A stretch of DNA of 64,000 bases from Micrococcales bacterium 72-143 (GCA_001898835.1 MKVM01000001.1:266222-330221), one strand, 5' to 3'. Shown: positions 55,400 through 64,000, numbered from the stretch's first letter. Made by a program: numbers and translations. The notes: generated from the letters alone by a model not told the origin.

Positions 55400-57355
55400 T
55401 CAGACCTGCGCGTGGGTGTCGATCGCCTCGCGGATGCGCCGCACCGCCTCGTCCACGGGGATGCCGTTGTCCTGTCGCCCATCACGGAAGCGGAAGCTCA
55501 CCGTGCCCGCCTCCCGGTCCTGCGCGCCGGCGATCAGTTGGAACGGCACCTTCATGAGCGTGTGGGTGCGGATCTTCTTCTGCATCCGCTCGTCGCTGAC
55601 ATCCAGCTCGGCCCGCACGCCATCGGCGCGCAGCCGGTCGACGATGCCGCCAAGGTAGTCCGCGAACTCCTCGGCGACGGGCACGCCGACGACCTGGACG
55701 GGCGAGAGCCAGACCGGGAATGCTCCCGCATAGTGCTCGAGCAGGATCGCGAAGAACCGCTCGATCGAGCCGAACAGCGCCCGGTGGATCATGATGGGGC
55801 GCTTCTTCTGGCCGTCGCGGTCGGTGAACTCGAGCTCGAAGCGTTCCGGCAGGTTCGGGTCGACCTGCATGGTCGACAGCTGCCAGGTACGGCCGATCGC
55901 ATCCCGGGTCTTCAGGTCGACCTTCGGGCCGTAGAAGGCGGCCTCGCCCGGCATCTCGGTGAGCTTGAGCCCCGACGCCGTCGCGACGTTGCGCAGCGCG
56001 TTCGTCGAGTACTCCCAGAACTCGTCGCTGCCGATCCACTTCGACTTCTCGTCGTCGCGCATCGAGAGCTCGAGCTCGAAGTCGTCGAGCCCGAAGTCGC
56101 GCAGCATCGAGATGACGAACTCGAGAACCTTGGTCGCCTCCTCCTCGAGCTGGTCGGGGGTGACGAAGAGGTGCGAGTCGTCCACGGTGAAGCCGCGCAC
56201 GCGGGTCAACCCGTGGAGGGCGCCCGAGAGCTCGTTCCGGTAGACGGTTCCGTTCTCGGCGAGCCGCATCGGCAGCTCGCGGTAGCTGCGCGCGCGCTCC
56301 TTGTAGATCAGGATGTGCATCGGGCAGTTCATGGGCTTCAGGTAGTAGTCCTGGCCCCGCTTCGTGACCTCGCCCGCCGCGTCGCGCTCCTCGTCCATGA
56401 CGATCGGCGGGAACATCCCCTCCTTGTAGGTGACGAGGTGGTTCGACTGGAGGAAGAGGTCCTCCTTGGCGATGTGGGGCGTGTAGACGTAGGTGTAGCC
56501 CGCCTCCACGTGCCGGCGCCGGGCGTGCTGCTCCATCTCCATGCGGATGACGCCGCCGCGCGGGTGCCACACCGAGAGCCCCGAGCCGATCTCGTCGGGG
56601 AAGCTGAAGAGGTCGAGCTCCTTGCCGAGCTTGCGGTGGTCGCGCTTGGCGGCCTCCTCGAGACGCTCGAGGTACGCGCGCAGCTCGTCCTTCGTGGGCC
56701 AGGCGGTGCCGTAGATGCGCTGCAGCTGCGGGTTCTTCTCGGACCCGCGCCAGTAGGCGGCGGCGAGCCGCGTGAGCTTGTAGGCGCCGAGGGCACCGGT
56801 GTTGGGCACGTGGGGGCCCCGGCAGAGGTCCTTCCAGGCCACGTTCCCATCGCGGTCGACGTTGTCGTAGATCGTGAGCTCGCCGGCACCCACCTCGACG
56901 CTCTCGCCGTCCTTGCCTGCCTCCGCACCGCCCTTGAGGCCGATCAGCTCGAGCTTGTAGGGCTCACCGGCGAGCTCGGCGCGGGCCTCGTCGTCCGTCA
57001 CGACACGACGCACGAACCGCTGGCCGGAGCGGATGATGCGGTCCATCTCCTTCGAGACCGCCGCCAGGTCGTCGGGGGTGAAGTGCTCGGCGACGTCGAA
57101 GTCGTAGTAGAAGCCGTCCTGCACGGGCGGGCCGATGCCGAGCCTCGCCTCCGGGTTGATGCGCTGCACCGCCTGCGCCATGACGTGCGCCGTCGAGTGG
57201 CGCAGGATGTTCAGGCCGTCGGCCGAGTCGACCTCCACGGGCTCGACCGCGTCCGTCTCCGTGACCGTGGTCGCCTTGTCCTTCAGCTCGCCGTTCACGC
57301 GGATCGCGATGACGGCGCGGTCGGGGAACAGGTCGAAACCGGTCTGCGCGCTCAT
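55400..57355 (-). CDS. thrS: threonyl-tRNA synthetase
   Basis: 651 aa. Domains: N-terminal TGS-like (short), editing domain ([15 protein letters not shown] with HSTAH), class II core ([68 protein letters not shown]) and C-terminal anticodon domain ([17 protein letters not shown]). A TAGACT hexamer 7 nt before the ATG and the absence of a Shine-Dalgarno suggest leaderless expression. Confidence 0.98.
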   Translation of the reverse strand: MSAQTGFDLFPDRAVIAIRVNGELKDKATTVTETDAVEPVEVDSADGLNILRHSTAHVMAQAVQRINPEARLGIGPPVQDGFYYDFDVAEHFTPDDLAAVSKEMDRIIRSGQRFVRRVVTDDEARAELAGEPYKLELIGLKGGAEAGKDGESVEVGAGELTIYDNVDRDGNVAWKDLCRGPHVPNTGALGAYKLTRLAAAYWRGSEKNPQLQRIYGTAWPTKDELRAYLERLEEAAKRDHRKLGKELDLFSFPDEIGSGLSVWHPRGGVIRMEMEQHARRRHVEAGYTYVYTPHIAKEDLFLQSNHLVTYKEGMFPPIVMDEERDAAGEVTKRGQDYYLKPMNCPMHILIYKERARSYRELPMRLAENGTVYRNELSGALHGLTRVRGFTVDDSHLFVTPDQLEEEATKVLEFVISMLRDFGLDDFELELSMRDDEKSKWIGSDEFWEYSTNALRNVATASGLKLTEMPGEAAFYGPKVDLKTRDAIGRTWQLSTMQVDPNLPERFELEFTDRDGQKKRPIMIHRALFGSIERFFAILLEHYAGAFPVWLSPVQVVGVPVAEEFADYLGGIVDRLRADGVRAELDVSDERMQKKIRTHTLMKVPFQLIAGAQDREAGTVSFRFRDGRQDNGIPVDEAVRRIREAIDTHAQV

Positions 57356-57362
57356 TCCCCCG

Positions 57363-57368
57363 AGTCTA
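57363..57368 (-). promoter_or_regulatory. -10 element of a probably leaderless thrS transcript
   Basis: TAGACT ends 7 nt before the thrS ATG (intervening CGGGGGA). No T-box-like leader is possible in so short a space. Confidence 0.5.
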
Positions 57369-57418
57369 GTGCGGGTGGGGCACGTGCTCGTCGCCGCTCG
57401 ACGGCGTCGACGGGTGCC

Positions 57419-59599
57419 TCAGCCGCGGACCCCGACGTCGGGAAGGTCGGGCGCGACCTCGAGCAGGGCGCCGCGCAGCACCGCGGCGAGACGGCCCGAG
57501 AACTCCTGCGTGAGGTGGTGCGTGTCGACGCGGACGACGGAGCCGTCGATCGCCCACGGGCACTCTCCTGCGACCGAGCAGAACCACCCGCGGGTGTCGA
57601 TGTAGGCCGCACCCGTGGCCGCGGCCGCGGCGCGCTCTGCTGCGGACTGGATGCGCCACTGCTCGGTGATCCTCTGCTCGCAGCGCGAGCCGTCCGACTC
57701 GAAGTCGGCGCTGCCGCACGCGGCGACGCCGAGCGGCGGCGGGGCGATCGCGACGAGCGGCACACCCGCCACCGAGAGCTGCCTCAGCGTCTCCTCCATC
57801 GCGCGGCGCCACTCCTCGCGGGCCGCGTCACCGCTCGCCCCGCTCAGCAGGCGGTCGAGCGTTCGAACGGAGCTGGTAAGCACGACGAGGTCGGGCGCGG
57901 TCGACACGATCCCCGCGTTCCGGTCTGCGCGTATGGCGGCGCACGCAGGGACCCAGGCCGGATCGGTCTGACCGTCGTAGTAGGCCGCAGCCGCGGCGGC
58001 CGGGCACGCTCCGTTGGTCGCCAGCACGACGCGCCAGTCCGGTCCGAGCGCGCCCCTGAGCGCCGGCAGCCAGCTGCCTGCGACGGAGTCGCCCACGATC
58101 ACCGCGGTGCGGGTGGCATCCGCCTCCCCGAGGACGCAGGCCGTCGCCCAGGTCTTGCCGTGGACGCATTCCTCGCCGTTGTACGCGGTGGTCGCCGCGT
58201 CGGCGTCGGCCAGCAGACCGTCCGGCAGCGCCGTCCATGCTGTCGAGGTCTCGACGGCAGCCCTCAGCGTGGCGGCGTCCGGGAACACTCCGGGTGCGCC
58301 GAGGTACCGGGGCTCCTCGACCGCAGCGGTGGGCGGCGACGAGACGTTCGTCGTCGTCGGCGATACCGCGGCGGAGGCGGTCGCGACTCTGAGGGCCAGC
58401 GTGTCGGACGCAGAGAGCGTCCCGGCCCCGAGCGCGGCGATCAGCACCGCGGCGACGATCGCCGCCCACGGGGCACGCCTCCCCCAGCGCTGCCACGGCT
58501 GCTCGAGCACGCGCTTCATGACCCACGCGGCGATGAGCGAGGCGATCACGATCGTGATGCCCTCCTCGAGCGAGAACGACCTGCGGTTCTGGAGGATCGC
58601 GAGGGCCGAGATGACGGGCCAGTGCCACAGGTAGAGGCCGAACGCGAGCCCGCCGAGCCAGACCGCCGGCCGCGAGCCGAGAAGACGGTGGGCCCCGAGT
58701 GGCGAGCCGGAGTTCGCGCCGATCAGGACGAGTGCGGTGCCCAGCACCGGCCAGACGGATGCGAGCCCCGGGAACCAGGGGTCGAAGTCGCCTATGAACC
58801 CGAGGCCCACGACCATCCCGAGCCCGAGCCAGCTGATCGCGGCACCCCAGGCGGCTCGGGGCACGAGGCGCGCACCGAGCAGCGCGAGGAGACCGCCCGC
58901 GCCGAACTCCCAGATGCGCGCCGAGGTGTCGAGGTATGCAAGGGGCTGATCGCGGAGGGTCTCGACGACACTCCAGGTCCAGGAGGCCAGCGTGACGCCG
59001 GCGATCACCGTGGTCGCCGCTCGGAGCCGCCGCTGTGGGGTGCTCCCCCGGCGCAGCCCGAGCGCCAGCACACCGACCACGAGCAACCATGCGACGTAGA
59101 ACTGCACCTGCATCGACAGCGCCCAGAAGTGCTCGGCCGGGTTCAGGAGGCGATCGCCGGAGAGGTAGCCGTCGGTGGCGATCGCCAGGTACCAGTTCTG
59201 CCCGAAGAGAGCGGACCAGCCGACCGAGCGCAGCACATCCGAGGCCAGCGAGGGGCGCGTCTCGGCCAACATCAGCCACGTCGCGATCGAGATGACGCTG
59301 AGCACGAGCAGCGCCGCGGGGATGAGGCGTGCGCCGAGGCTTCGCAGGTAGCGGATCGCGCCGATCGAGCCCGTACGCACCCAGCGGATGACGAGCGTCA
59401 CGGTGATCAGGTAGCCCGACACCACGAGGAACACGTCGATGCCGCCTGAGATGCGACCCCACCAGAGGTGGGAGGCCGCCACCAGAAGGATGGCGACGGC
59501 GCGGAGCCCTTCGAGCTCGGGGCGGTAGGACGCCCGGAACGATGAGGCGTCGCCGGGGACGCCGACGGCGGCTGCCCCTTCCCGTCCGACGACGCTCAC
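57419..59599 (-). CDS. acyltransferase-3 / SGNH-hydrolase fusion (OatA-like O-acyltransferase)
   Basis: 726 aa, GTG start. N-terminal acyltransferase-3 domain of about ten helices opens YRPELEGLRAVAILLVAASH and has GGIDVFLVVSGYLIT and EHFWALSMQVQFYVAW. A further helix near 390-410 leads to an extracytoplasmic SGNH domain: AVIVGDSVAGSW (nucleophile Ser), ATNGACPAAAA, and DTHHLTQEF with the catalytic Asp-His. Such proteins move acyl groups across the membrane and transfer them to peptidoglycan or glycans. The acceptor is unknown. Adjacent to the tRNA cluster. Confidence 0.92.
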   Translation of the reverse strand: MSVVGREGAAAVGVPGDASSFRASYRPELEGLRAVAILLVAASHLWWGRISGGIDVFLVVSGYLITVTLVIRWVRTGSIGAIRYLRSLGARLIPAALLVLSVISIATWLMLAETRPSLASDVLRSVGWSALFGQNWYLAIATDGYLSGDRLLNPAEHFWALSMQVQFYVAWLLVVGVLALGLRRGSTPQRRLRAATTVIAGVTLASWTWSVVETLRDQPLAYLDTSARIWEFGAGGLLALLGARLVPRAAWGAAISWLGLGMVVGLGFIGDFDPWFPGLASVWPVLGTALVLIGANSGSPLGAHRLLGSRPAVWLGGLAFGLYLWHWPVISALAILQNRRSFSLEEGITIVIASLIAAWVMKRVLEQPWQRWGRRAPWAAIVAAVLIAALGAGTLSASDTLALRVATASAAVSPTTTNVSSPPTAAVEEPRYLGAPGVFPDAATLRAAVETSTAWTALPDGLLADADAATTAYNGEECVHGKTWATACVLGEADATRTAVIVGDSVAGSWLPALRGALGPDWRVVLATNGACPAAAAAAYYDGQTDPAWVPACAAIRADRNAGIVSTAPDLVVLTSSVRTLDRLLSGASGDAAREEWRRAMEETLRQLSVAGVPLVAIAPPPLGVAACGSADFESDGSRCEQRITEQWRIQSAAERAAAAATGAAYIDTRGWFCSVAGECPWAIDGSVVRVDTHHLTQEFSGRLAAVLRGALLEVAPDLPDVGVRG

Positions 59600-59715
59600 G
59601 CCCTCATGGTGAGGCAGCGCATCAGCATGTCGCCCGATCCTGGACGGCGCGTCGGGACGGCACCGCCGAAGAGCGCCCGGAACCGCGAGCCCGGTCGACC
59701 CGCGCTATGGGGATG

Positions 59716-59743
59716 TGGTGGGCGATACTGGGATCGAACCAGC
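59716..59743 (-). pseudogene. 3' fragment of tRNA-Val (T-arm and acceptor stem)
   Basis: CTGGTTCGATCCCAGTATCG followed by CCCACCA on the minus strand is identical to the 3' half-arm and CCA end of the tRNA-Val(GAC) about 100 bp away. Similarity continues about 28 bp beyond the CCA end with mismatches (GAGCCSGGTCGAYCCGCG). No D-arm or anticodon arm is present. It is a partial duplication of the tRNA 3' end plus flank, as left by site-specific integration or by local duplication. Confidence 0.8.
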
Positions 59744-59820
59744 GCGGTCGAGACGCATTCGACCGCGAGGTCACCGTTCGATCACCGTGAGCCGGGTCGA
59801 TCCGCGTTGCGGGAATATGG

Positions 59821-59892
59821 TGGGCGATACTGGGATCGAACCAGTGACCTCTTCCGTGTCAGGGAAGCGCGCTACCGCTGCGCCAATCGCCC
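59821..59892 (-). tRNA. tRNA-Val (anticodon GAC)
   Basis: 72 nt plus encoded CCA (59818-59820). Acceptor GGGCGAT/ATCGCCC, D-stem GCGC/GCGC, anticodon arm CTTCC-CTGACAC-GGAAG, T-arm ACTGG-TTCGATC-CCAGT. Third of the Gly-Cys-Val transcript. Confidence 0.97.
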
Positions 59893-59924
59893 GTTCCGTG
59901 GCTCGCGCCCGGTTCCGGTGAGTG

Positions 59925-59995
59925 AGGTGGCGACGGGATTCGAACCCGTGTGGACGGCTTTGCAGGCCGCTGCCTCGCCTCTCGGCCACGCCACC
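59925..59995 (-). tRNA. tRNA-Cys (anticodon GCA)
   Basis: 71 nt; acceptor GGTGGCG/CGCCACC, discriminator T, anticodon loop CTGCAAA, T-arm ACGGG-TTCGAAT-CCCGT. CCA is not encoded. Middle gene of the Gly-Cys-Val transcript. Confidence 0.97.
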
Positions 59996-60050
59996 AGGTG
60001 TGCGGTCACTGCACTTGGCTAGCGCAGCGGACCGTGAGACTCCTAACTCG

Positions 60051-60123
60051 AGCGGATGACGAGACTCGAACTCGCGACCCTCACCTTGGCAAGGTGATGC
60101 GCTACCAACTGCGCTACATCCGC
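60051..60123 (-). tRNA. tRNA-Gly (anticodon GCC)
   Basis: 73 nt; acceptor GCGGATG/CATCCGC, D-stem GCGC/GCGC, anticodon arm TCACC-TTGCCAA-GGTGA, T-arm GCGAG-TTCGAGT-CTCGT. CCA not encoded. First gene of the minus-strand tRNA transcript. Confidence 0.97.
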
Positions 60124-60152
60124 GTTGCTCACCGCTGGGGTGTGCGTGTTCG

Positions 60153-60180
60153 ACTGTAGCCGATCCGCGCGCGAGGTCAA
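60153..60180 (-). promoter_or_regulatory. promoter of the tRNA Gly-Cys-Val operon
   Basis: TTGACC (60180-60175), 16-nt spacer, TACAGT (60158-60153), ~30 nt before the tRNA-Gly 5' end. The best -35/-10 match seen in the window. Confidence 0.75.
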
Positions 60181-60258
60181 AACCGGGACACCCCCTGTGA
60201 CGACCCCGCGTCCGCGCGTGCCGAACACGCCTCCCGGATGTGGCAGGATGGTCGTCGC

Positions 60259-60331
60259 GGGCGATTGGCGCAGTTGGTAGCGCGCTTCCTTCACACGGAA
60301 GAGGTCATCAGTTCGAGTCTGGTATCGCCCA
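60259..60331 (+). tRNA. tRNA-Val (anticodon CAC)
   Basis: 73 nt plus encoded CCA (60332-60334). Acceptor GGGCGAT/ATCGCCC, anticodon arm CTTCC-TTCACAC-GGAAG, T-arm ATCAG-TTCGAGT-CTGGT. Divergent from the other three tRNA genes. Confidence 0.97.
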
Positions 60332-60336
60332 CCACG

Positions 60337-61356
60337 TCATCGATCGAGTCGGCTGCCACGGCGCGCGAGAACCCATGCGGGGACGCTCGCGAGGAGCCCG
60401 ATGGCCGCGACGGCGAGAAATGCGACCACGGGCGGCAGCAGCGCCGTGATCCGTCCCGAGAAGACGAAGCCGACGGTGTCACCCGAGACGGCCGGGGCGA
60501 GGTAGCCGACGGCCGTCGACGTGAGCACCACGAGCGCCCAGTGGCCTGCGCGCCCGCCGGACGAGAGCCGGCGGGAACCGTAGACGAGCGCGGCTGCGGC
60601 GCCCGCCAGCGCCCCCACCGCGCCGGACCAGGGGAACGAGATCCCGGCGGCTCCCGGGATGATCGCGACGAGCCCCGCGAGCACCCCGTCGGCGACGGAC
60701 CGCACGGGATGCCGCTCCGCCCGCCGCAGCAGGTCGACGAGCAGCCAGCCCGCGGCTCCCCCGAGCGGCGCGACGACGCCCGCGAGCAGGATGCGGGGGG
60801 TGTAGGCGTCGACGACGCCCTCCAGGCTCGCGAGCCACACCACCCCCGAGAGCCACACGACGCCCGCCGGCGCCGCGAACCGGCCCCACCCCTCGCGCGC
60901 AACGCCGCCACCCGGGGCGCGCCAGGCGAGGAGCACGGATGCCGACGCCGACACGAGCAGCGCGAGGCCTCCCCCGAAGTCCTCCACACGGCACTCGCTC
61001 TCGGGGCACATCGCGAACAGCAACGGCGGCGCGATCGCCGCGAGGGGGAACACTATCGCCGCCCACACGAGCTCGAGGGTCCACGCGACTGCTCGCCTGC
61101 CGGGCGCCGCCTCCTCGGCGGCACCCCCGAGCAGCACCGCGACGGGGGCGACCGCGAAGGAGGACGCCAGCAGGAACGACGCCGTCTCCGCGCCCGTGAG
61201 CCCGCCGAGCACTACCACGGCGCTCCCCGCGACCGCGGCGGCGACCAGGCAGCGGATGACGCTCTCGACGGGACGGGGCGGCCTCAGCATCCGCAGCACC
61301 GCGACGGTCATGACCGCGCAGGAGAGCGCGGCGATGAGCAGGAGTTCGGGCAACAC
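60337..61356 (-). CDS. Amt-fold membrane protein, divergent paralogue of the ammonium transporter
   Basis: 339 aa, about ten or eleven hydrophobic helices. The C-terminal half follows the ammonium transporter plan: LLAGVVAPLGGAAGWLLVDL, then VADGVLAGLVAIIPGAAGIS and FPWSGAVGALAGAAAALVYG, matching GAVAGLVAITPSCA and the following helix in the neighbouring AmtB. The segment matching the AmtB pore His of AGGTAVHINAG reads FGGGLALLVSASASVL, without His; the second pore-His region (GIHMIGGLIGT in AmtB) reads AGHWALVVLTSTAV and may keep its His. It is shorter than AmtB and lies 99 bp downstream on the same strand. Transport may be lost or altered; a regulatory role is possible. Confidence 0.7.
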   Translation of the reverse strand: MLPELLLIAALSCAVMTVAVLRMLRPPRPVESVIRCLVAAAVAGSAVVVLGGLTGAETASFLLASSFAVAPVAVLLGGAAEEAAPGRRAVAWTLELVWAAIVFPLAAIAPPLLFAMCPESECRVEDFGGGLALLVSASASVLLAWRAPGGGVAREGWGRFAAPAGVVWLSGVVWLASLEGVVDAYTPRILLAGVVAPLGGAAGWLLVDLLRRAERHPVRSVADGVLAGLVAIIPGAAGISFPWSGAVGALAGAAAALVYGSRRLSSGGRAGHWALVVLTSTAVGYLAPAVSGDTVGFVFSGRITALLPPVVAFLAVAAIGLLASVPAWVLARRGSRLDR

Positions 61357-61399
61357 GCCTCCGGTCGGGTGGAACGCGTCGGGGTGCGCACAACGATAC

Positions 61400-61429
61400 G
61401 GGGCGCCGCCTCCGAGGAGACGGCGCCCC
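61400..61429 (-). terminator. hairpin between amtB and the Amt-like gene
   Basis: GGGGCGCCG and CGGCGCCCC (9-bp arms) with an internal CTCC/GGAG pairing. No U-tract. It probably ends or attenuates the amtB transcript. Confidence 0.6.
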
Positions 61430-61455
61430 GCGCCGGGTTGTGTCGACCGGGCCGA

Positions 61456-62682
61456 TCAGTCGGCCAGGACGTAGCCCTCCTCGCCGTGCACGACCGTGTC
61501 GACGCCGGCGAGCTCGTCCTCGCTCTTGATGCGGAAGCCGATCGTCTTCTCGATCGCGAAGCCGACGACGTAGGCCACGACGAAGGAGTAGATCAGCACG
61601 CCGAAGGCCGCGATCGTCTGCACGAGCAGCTGCGCGCCGTCACCGCCGACGAAGAGGCCGGTGCCCGTGGCGAAGAAGCCGAGGTAGATCGTTCCGATGA
61701 GGCCGCCGATCATGTGGATGCCCACGACGTCGAGCGAGTCGTCGAAGCCGAGCTTGAACTTGAGCTCGATCGCGACGGCGCAGACCGCGCCGGTGATGAC
61801 GCCTAGCACGAGCGCCCAGCCGGGCGTGAGGGCCGCGCACGACGGGGTGATCGCGACAAGGCCCGCGACCGCACCGGAGGCGGCGCCCACCGAGGTGGCC
61901 TTGCCGTCCTTGATCTTCTCGACGACGAGCCAGCCGAGGATCGCGGCGGCGGTCGCGCCGAGCGTGTTCACGATGATGAGGCCCGCGCTCTGATCCTCGG
62001 TGCCGAGCAGGTTGAAGGTGCCCTCGGCGCCAGCGTTGAACCCGAACCACCCGAACCACAGGATCGACGCGCCGAGGAGCGTGAGCGGAACGTTGTGCGG
62101 CTTCTGGATGCCCTTCGCGAACCCGACGCGCTTGCCGAGCACGAGGGCGAGGGCGAGGGCCGCGGCACCCGCGTTGATGTGGACCGCCGTGCCGCCCGCG
62201 TAGTCGATGACCGACACGTCGAGGCCGAGCGAGCTGCCGAGCTGCATGATCCAGCCGCCGCCCCAGACCCACGCCGCGACCGGGAAGTACACGAGGGTGG
62301 CCCAGATTCCGGCGAAGATCATCCACGCGCCGAACTTGGCGCGGTCGGCGATCGCACCCGAGATGAGCGCCACGGTGATGATCGCGAAGGTCGCGCCGTA
62401 GGTGGCCCCGACCAGGGTGTCGTTGTCGGCCGAGCCGAGCGCGAAGTCCGCGAAGGGGTTGCCCGCGAGGAACGGGATGCCGCCCTCGGGGATGGCGGAC
62501 ATGTTGAATCCGTACAGGATCCACAGGACCGAGACGAGCCCGAGCGCGCCGAAGCTCATCATCATCATGCTGACGACGCTCTTGGCCTTGACCAGACCGC
62601 CGTAGAAGAAGGCGACGCCCGGGGTCATGAACAGGACGAGGGCCGTCGCTGCGATGGACCAGGCGAGGTTGCCGCTATCCAT
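61456..62682 (-). CDS. amtB: ammonium transporter
   Basis: 408 aa, 11 membrane helices. Signatures: MTPGVAFFYGGLVKAKSVVS, the pore His in YAGGTAVHINAGAAALALAL (motif VHINAG), SGAVAGLVAITPSCA and the second pore His in DVVGIHMIGGLIGTIYLGFF (GIHMIGG). The C-terminal tail ends EEGYVLAD. No glnK/glnD follows; instead there is an Amt-fold paralogue. Upstream lies a GlnR-type box, pointing to nitrogen control. Confidence 0.97.
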   Translation of the reverse strand: MDSGNLAWSIAATALVLFMTPGVAFFYGGLVKAKSVVSMMMMSFGALGLVSVLWILYGFNMSAIPEGGIPFLAGNPFADFALGSADNDTLVGATYGATFAIITVALISGAIADRAKFGAWMIFAGIWATLVYFPVAAWVWGGGWIMQLGSSLGLDVSVIDYAGGTAVHINAGAAALALALVLGKRVGFAKGIQKPHNVPLTLLGASILWFGWFGFNAGAEGTFNLLGTEDQSAGLIIVNTLGATAAAILGWLVVEKIKDGKATSVGAASGAVAGLVAITPSCAALTPGWALVLGVITGAVCAVAIELKFKLGFDDSLDVVGIHMIGGLIGTIYLGFFATGTGLFVGGDGAQLLVQTIAAFGVLIYSFVVAYVVGFAIEKTIGFRIKSEDELAGVDTVVHGEEGYVLAD

Positions 62683-62771
62683 TGGTTGTTACCTCTCTCG
62701 TTGCATCGGACCGCCGGGTGTGCTCCGTCGGATCCTTCGGGTACGGGGGCCAGTCTGGGAGCGGGACGTTT

Positions 62772-62805
62772 CCGTTCGACGCGTGACAGGTTTCGCGAGT
62801 GTTAC
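62772..62805 (-). promoter_or_regulatory. GlnR-type operator upstream of amtB
   Basis: On the minus strand GTAAC-ACTCGC-GAAAC (62805-62790) matches the actinobacterial GlnR half-box GTNAC-N6-GAAAC exactly. It is followed after 2 nt by GTCAC-GCGTCG-AACGG, a weaker second half. The element lies ~90-120 bp before the amtB ATG. A further GAAAC/GTTTAC pair occurs near 62821-62836. Known: GlnR activates amtB in many actinobacteria. Inferred: the same here. Confidence 0.65.
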
Positions 62806-62894
62806 GGCGCACGCGCGCGTGTAAACATCACGTTTCCGCGCGCTGCCGCTTCGCCGCGAATCACCACCGTGCACGCATGGAAGAGTGGGTGCCG

Positions 62895-64000
62895 TGCAGC
62901 TTTTCCGCTCCGAACGCGCGGCAGCGGTGATGCTGGCGGCCGCCGCGGCGCTCGGGCTCGTCGCAGCCAACTCGCCGTGGGGGCCCGCGATGCTCGCGCT
63001 CCGCGACGCGCATCCGCACACCGGACTGCGCGTGCTCGACCTCTCCCCCGGGCACTGGATCGCGGACGGACTGCTCGCCGTATTCTTCCTCGTCGCGGCG
63101 ATCGAGCTGCGGCACGAGCTCACCCGTGGCGAGCTCGACACCCCGCGCAAGGCGCTCGCGCCCGCGGTCGCCGCGACGGGCGGCGTCGTCGTCCCCGCAC
63201 TGCTCTACCTCGCGCTCGTGCGCGACCCGGCGCAGAACGTCGGATGGCCGATCCCCACGGCGACCGACATCGCGTTCGCGCTCGGCGTGCTCGCGCTGCT
63301 CGGGCGGGGCCTCCCGCGGCGCGTGCGGGCCTTCCTCCTCGCCCTCGCGGTGCTCGACGACCTCATCGCGATCGGCATCATCGCCGTGTTCTTCACGCGC
63401 GAGCTGGAACCCGTCCCGCTGCTTCTCGCCGTGCCTCTCATCGCGGCGTTCGGCTGGCTGAGCGCGCGACGACGTCCCGGAGCCCGCGCCCGTGCCGTCC
63501 TGCTCGTCATCCTCGGGGTCGCCGTCTGGGCGCTCGTGCTGCAGTCCGGTGTGCACGCGACCATCGCGGGGGTGGCCCTCGGTCTGGTCCTCTCCCCCGG
63601 GCCCGCCGGGCGCACCCGTCACGCCCTGGAGCCGCTCGTCAACGGCGTCGTCCTGCCGCTCTTCGCCCTGACCGCGTCGATGGTGATCATCCCGGAGGTG
63701 AGGGCGGGGGGCCTCCAGCCGGTCTTCTGGGGCGTGCTCGTCGCGCTCCCTCTCGGCAAGCTGCTCGGCATCACGGCAGGAGCGCTCCTCGCGCGACGGA
63801 TGATGCCGCCGTCGGAGCGGACCGTCTCGCTCCGCCTCTCCGAGGTGCTCGTGGTCGCGACGCTCGGCGGCGTGGGCTTCACCATCTCGCTGCTCATGGC
63901 CGAGCTGGCGTTCCGGGGCGACGCCGAGCTCGTCGCATCCGCGACGCTCGCCGTGCTGGGCGGCTCCCTCGCGGCCCTCGTGATCGGCGGGGCGACGACC
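62895..64000 (+). CDS. nhaA: Na+/H+ antiporter NhaA (partial, 3' end beyond window)
   Basis: At least 368 codons from a GTG (GGAAGAG 8 nt upstream), running off the right edge. Opening QLFRSERAAAVMLAAAAAL, then NSPWG, IADGLLAVFFLVAAIELRHE, WPIPTATDIAFALGVLALLG (the NhaA signature) and LALAVLDDLIAIGIIAVFF with the two essential aspartates of the cation site. Later VNGVVLPLFALTASM and GVGFTISLLMAELAF match the NhaA C-terminal half. Exchanges cytoplasmic Na+ for external protons in pH and salt homeostasis. Divergent from amtB. Confidence 0.94.

Noticed and set aside
55412..59449. Long plus-strand open frame opposite thrS and the acyltransferase
   Set aside because: Spans two real genes antisense; composition is low-complexity Arg/Glu/Asp/His/Val and no domain is recognisable.

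Overview
This 64-kb window is a high-GC chromosomal segment from an actinobacterium, most likely a member of the Microbacteriaceae. That placement is an inference from four things: GC-rich codon use; GTG and TTG starts with 4-nt ATGA/GTGA overlaps; a DUF222-HNH gene and an AbiEi-like solitary gene; and gene orders known from actinobacteria (pyrR-pyrB-pyrC-PH protein-carA-carB; nusB-efp-aroQ; aroB-aroK-aroC-aroE-mltG-ruvX-alaS; pdxS-pdxT ... yebC-ruvC-ruvA-ruvB-yajC-secD-secF-rel). Most of the window is housekeeping, but it carries several accessory blocks.

Layout. 1-4.9 kb: pyrimidine operon (carB partial, carA, PH-like membrane protein, pyrC, pyrB, pyrR) on the minus strand, with a PyrR-binding RNA element over the pyrR ribosome-binding site. 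5-7.8 kb: an SsuBAC-type sulfonate-family ABC importer. 7.9-9.3 kb: nusB, efp, aroQ. 9.3-15.5 kb: accessory region with REP-like palindromes, a frameshifted DUF222-HNH gene, and a six-gene minus-strand cassette. The cassette encodes a small secreted two-cysteine protein, two tandem paralogous lipoproteins, a MacA-like adaptor with a peptidoglycan-binding domain, an ABC ATPase and a MacB-topology permease. It is bracketed by 34-bp direct repeats. 15.6-23.8 kb: shikimate operon (aroB, aroK, aroC, aroE) joined to mltG, ruvX, alaS and a small YtxH-like gene.

23.9-34.4 kb: a self-contained carbohydrate island. The SorC-type regulator is transcribed rightward. A ten-gene operon runs leftward and encodes mannose-family PTS IIA, IIB, IIC and IID, a DMT transporter, a zinc alcohol dehydrogenase, a class I aldolase, an aldehyde dehydrogenase, HPr and enzyme I. 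A twin-palindrome operator lies just downstream of the operon promoter, and strong hairpins close both ends. The block sits between rpsD and the YtxH-like/alaS genes, which are normally close neighbours.

34.4-51.7 kb: rpsD, rarA, a membrane cyclophilin, a DUF349 protein, an AbiEi-like gene, rel, secF, secD, yajC, ruvB, ruvA, ruvC, yebC, a small membrane protein, vitamin B6 genes (pdxT, pdxS, divergent pdxY) and a HIT hydrolase. 51.8-59.6 kb: a large secreted subtilisin-family protease lying between the HIT gene and thrS, then thrS and an acyltransferase-3/SGNH protein. 59.7-60.4 kb: tRNA cluster (Gly-GCC, Cys-GCA, Val-GAC on minus; Val-CAC on plus) with a duplicated 3' fragment of the Val-GAC tRNA. 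60.3-64 kb: a divergent Amt-fold paralogue, amtB with a GlnR-type operator, and a partial nhaA running off the end.

Most interesting for follow-up: the secreted-protein/lipoprotein/MacAB-like cassette (10.8-15.2 kb), the PTS island and its operator (23.9-34.4 kb), the Amt-fold paralogue beside amtB, and the tRNA-Val fragment.
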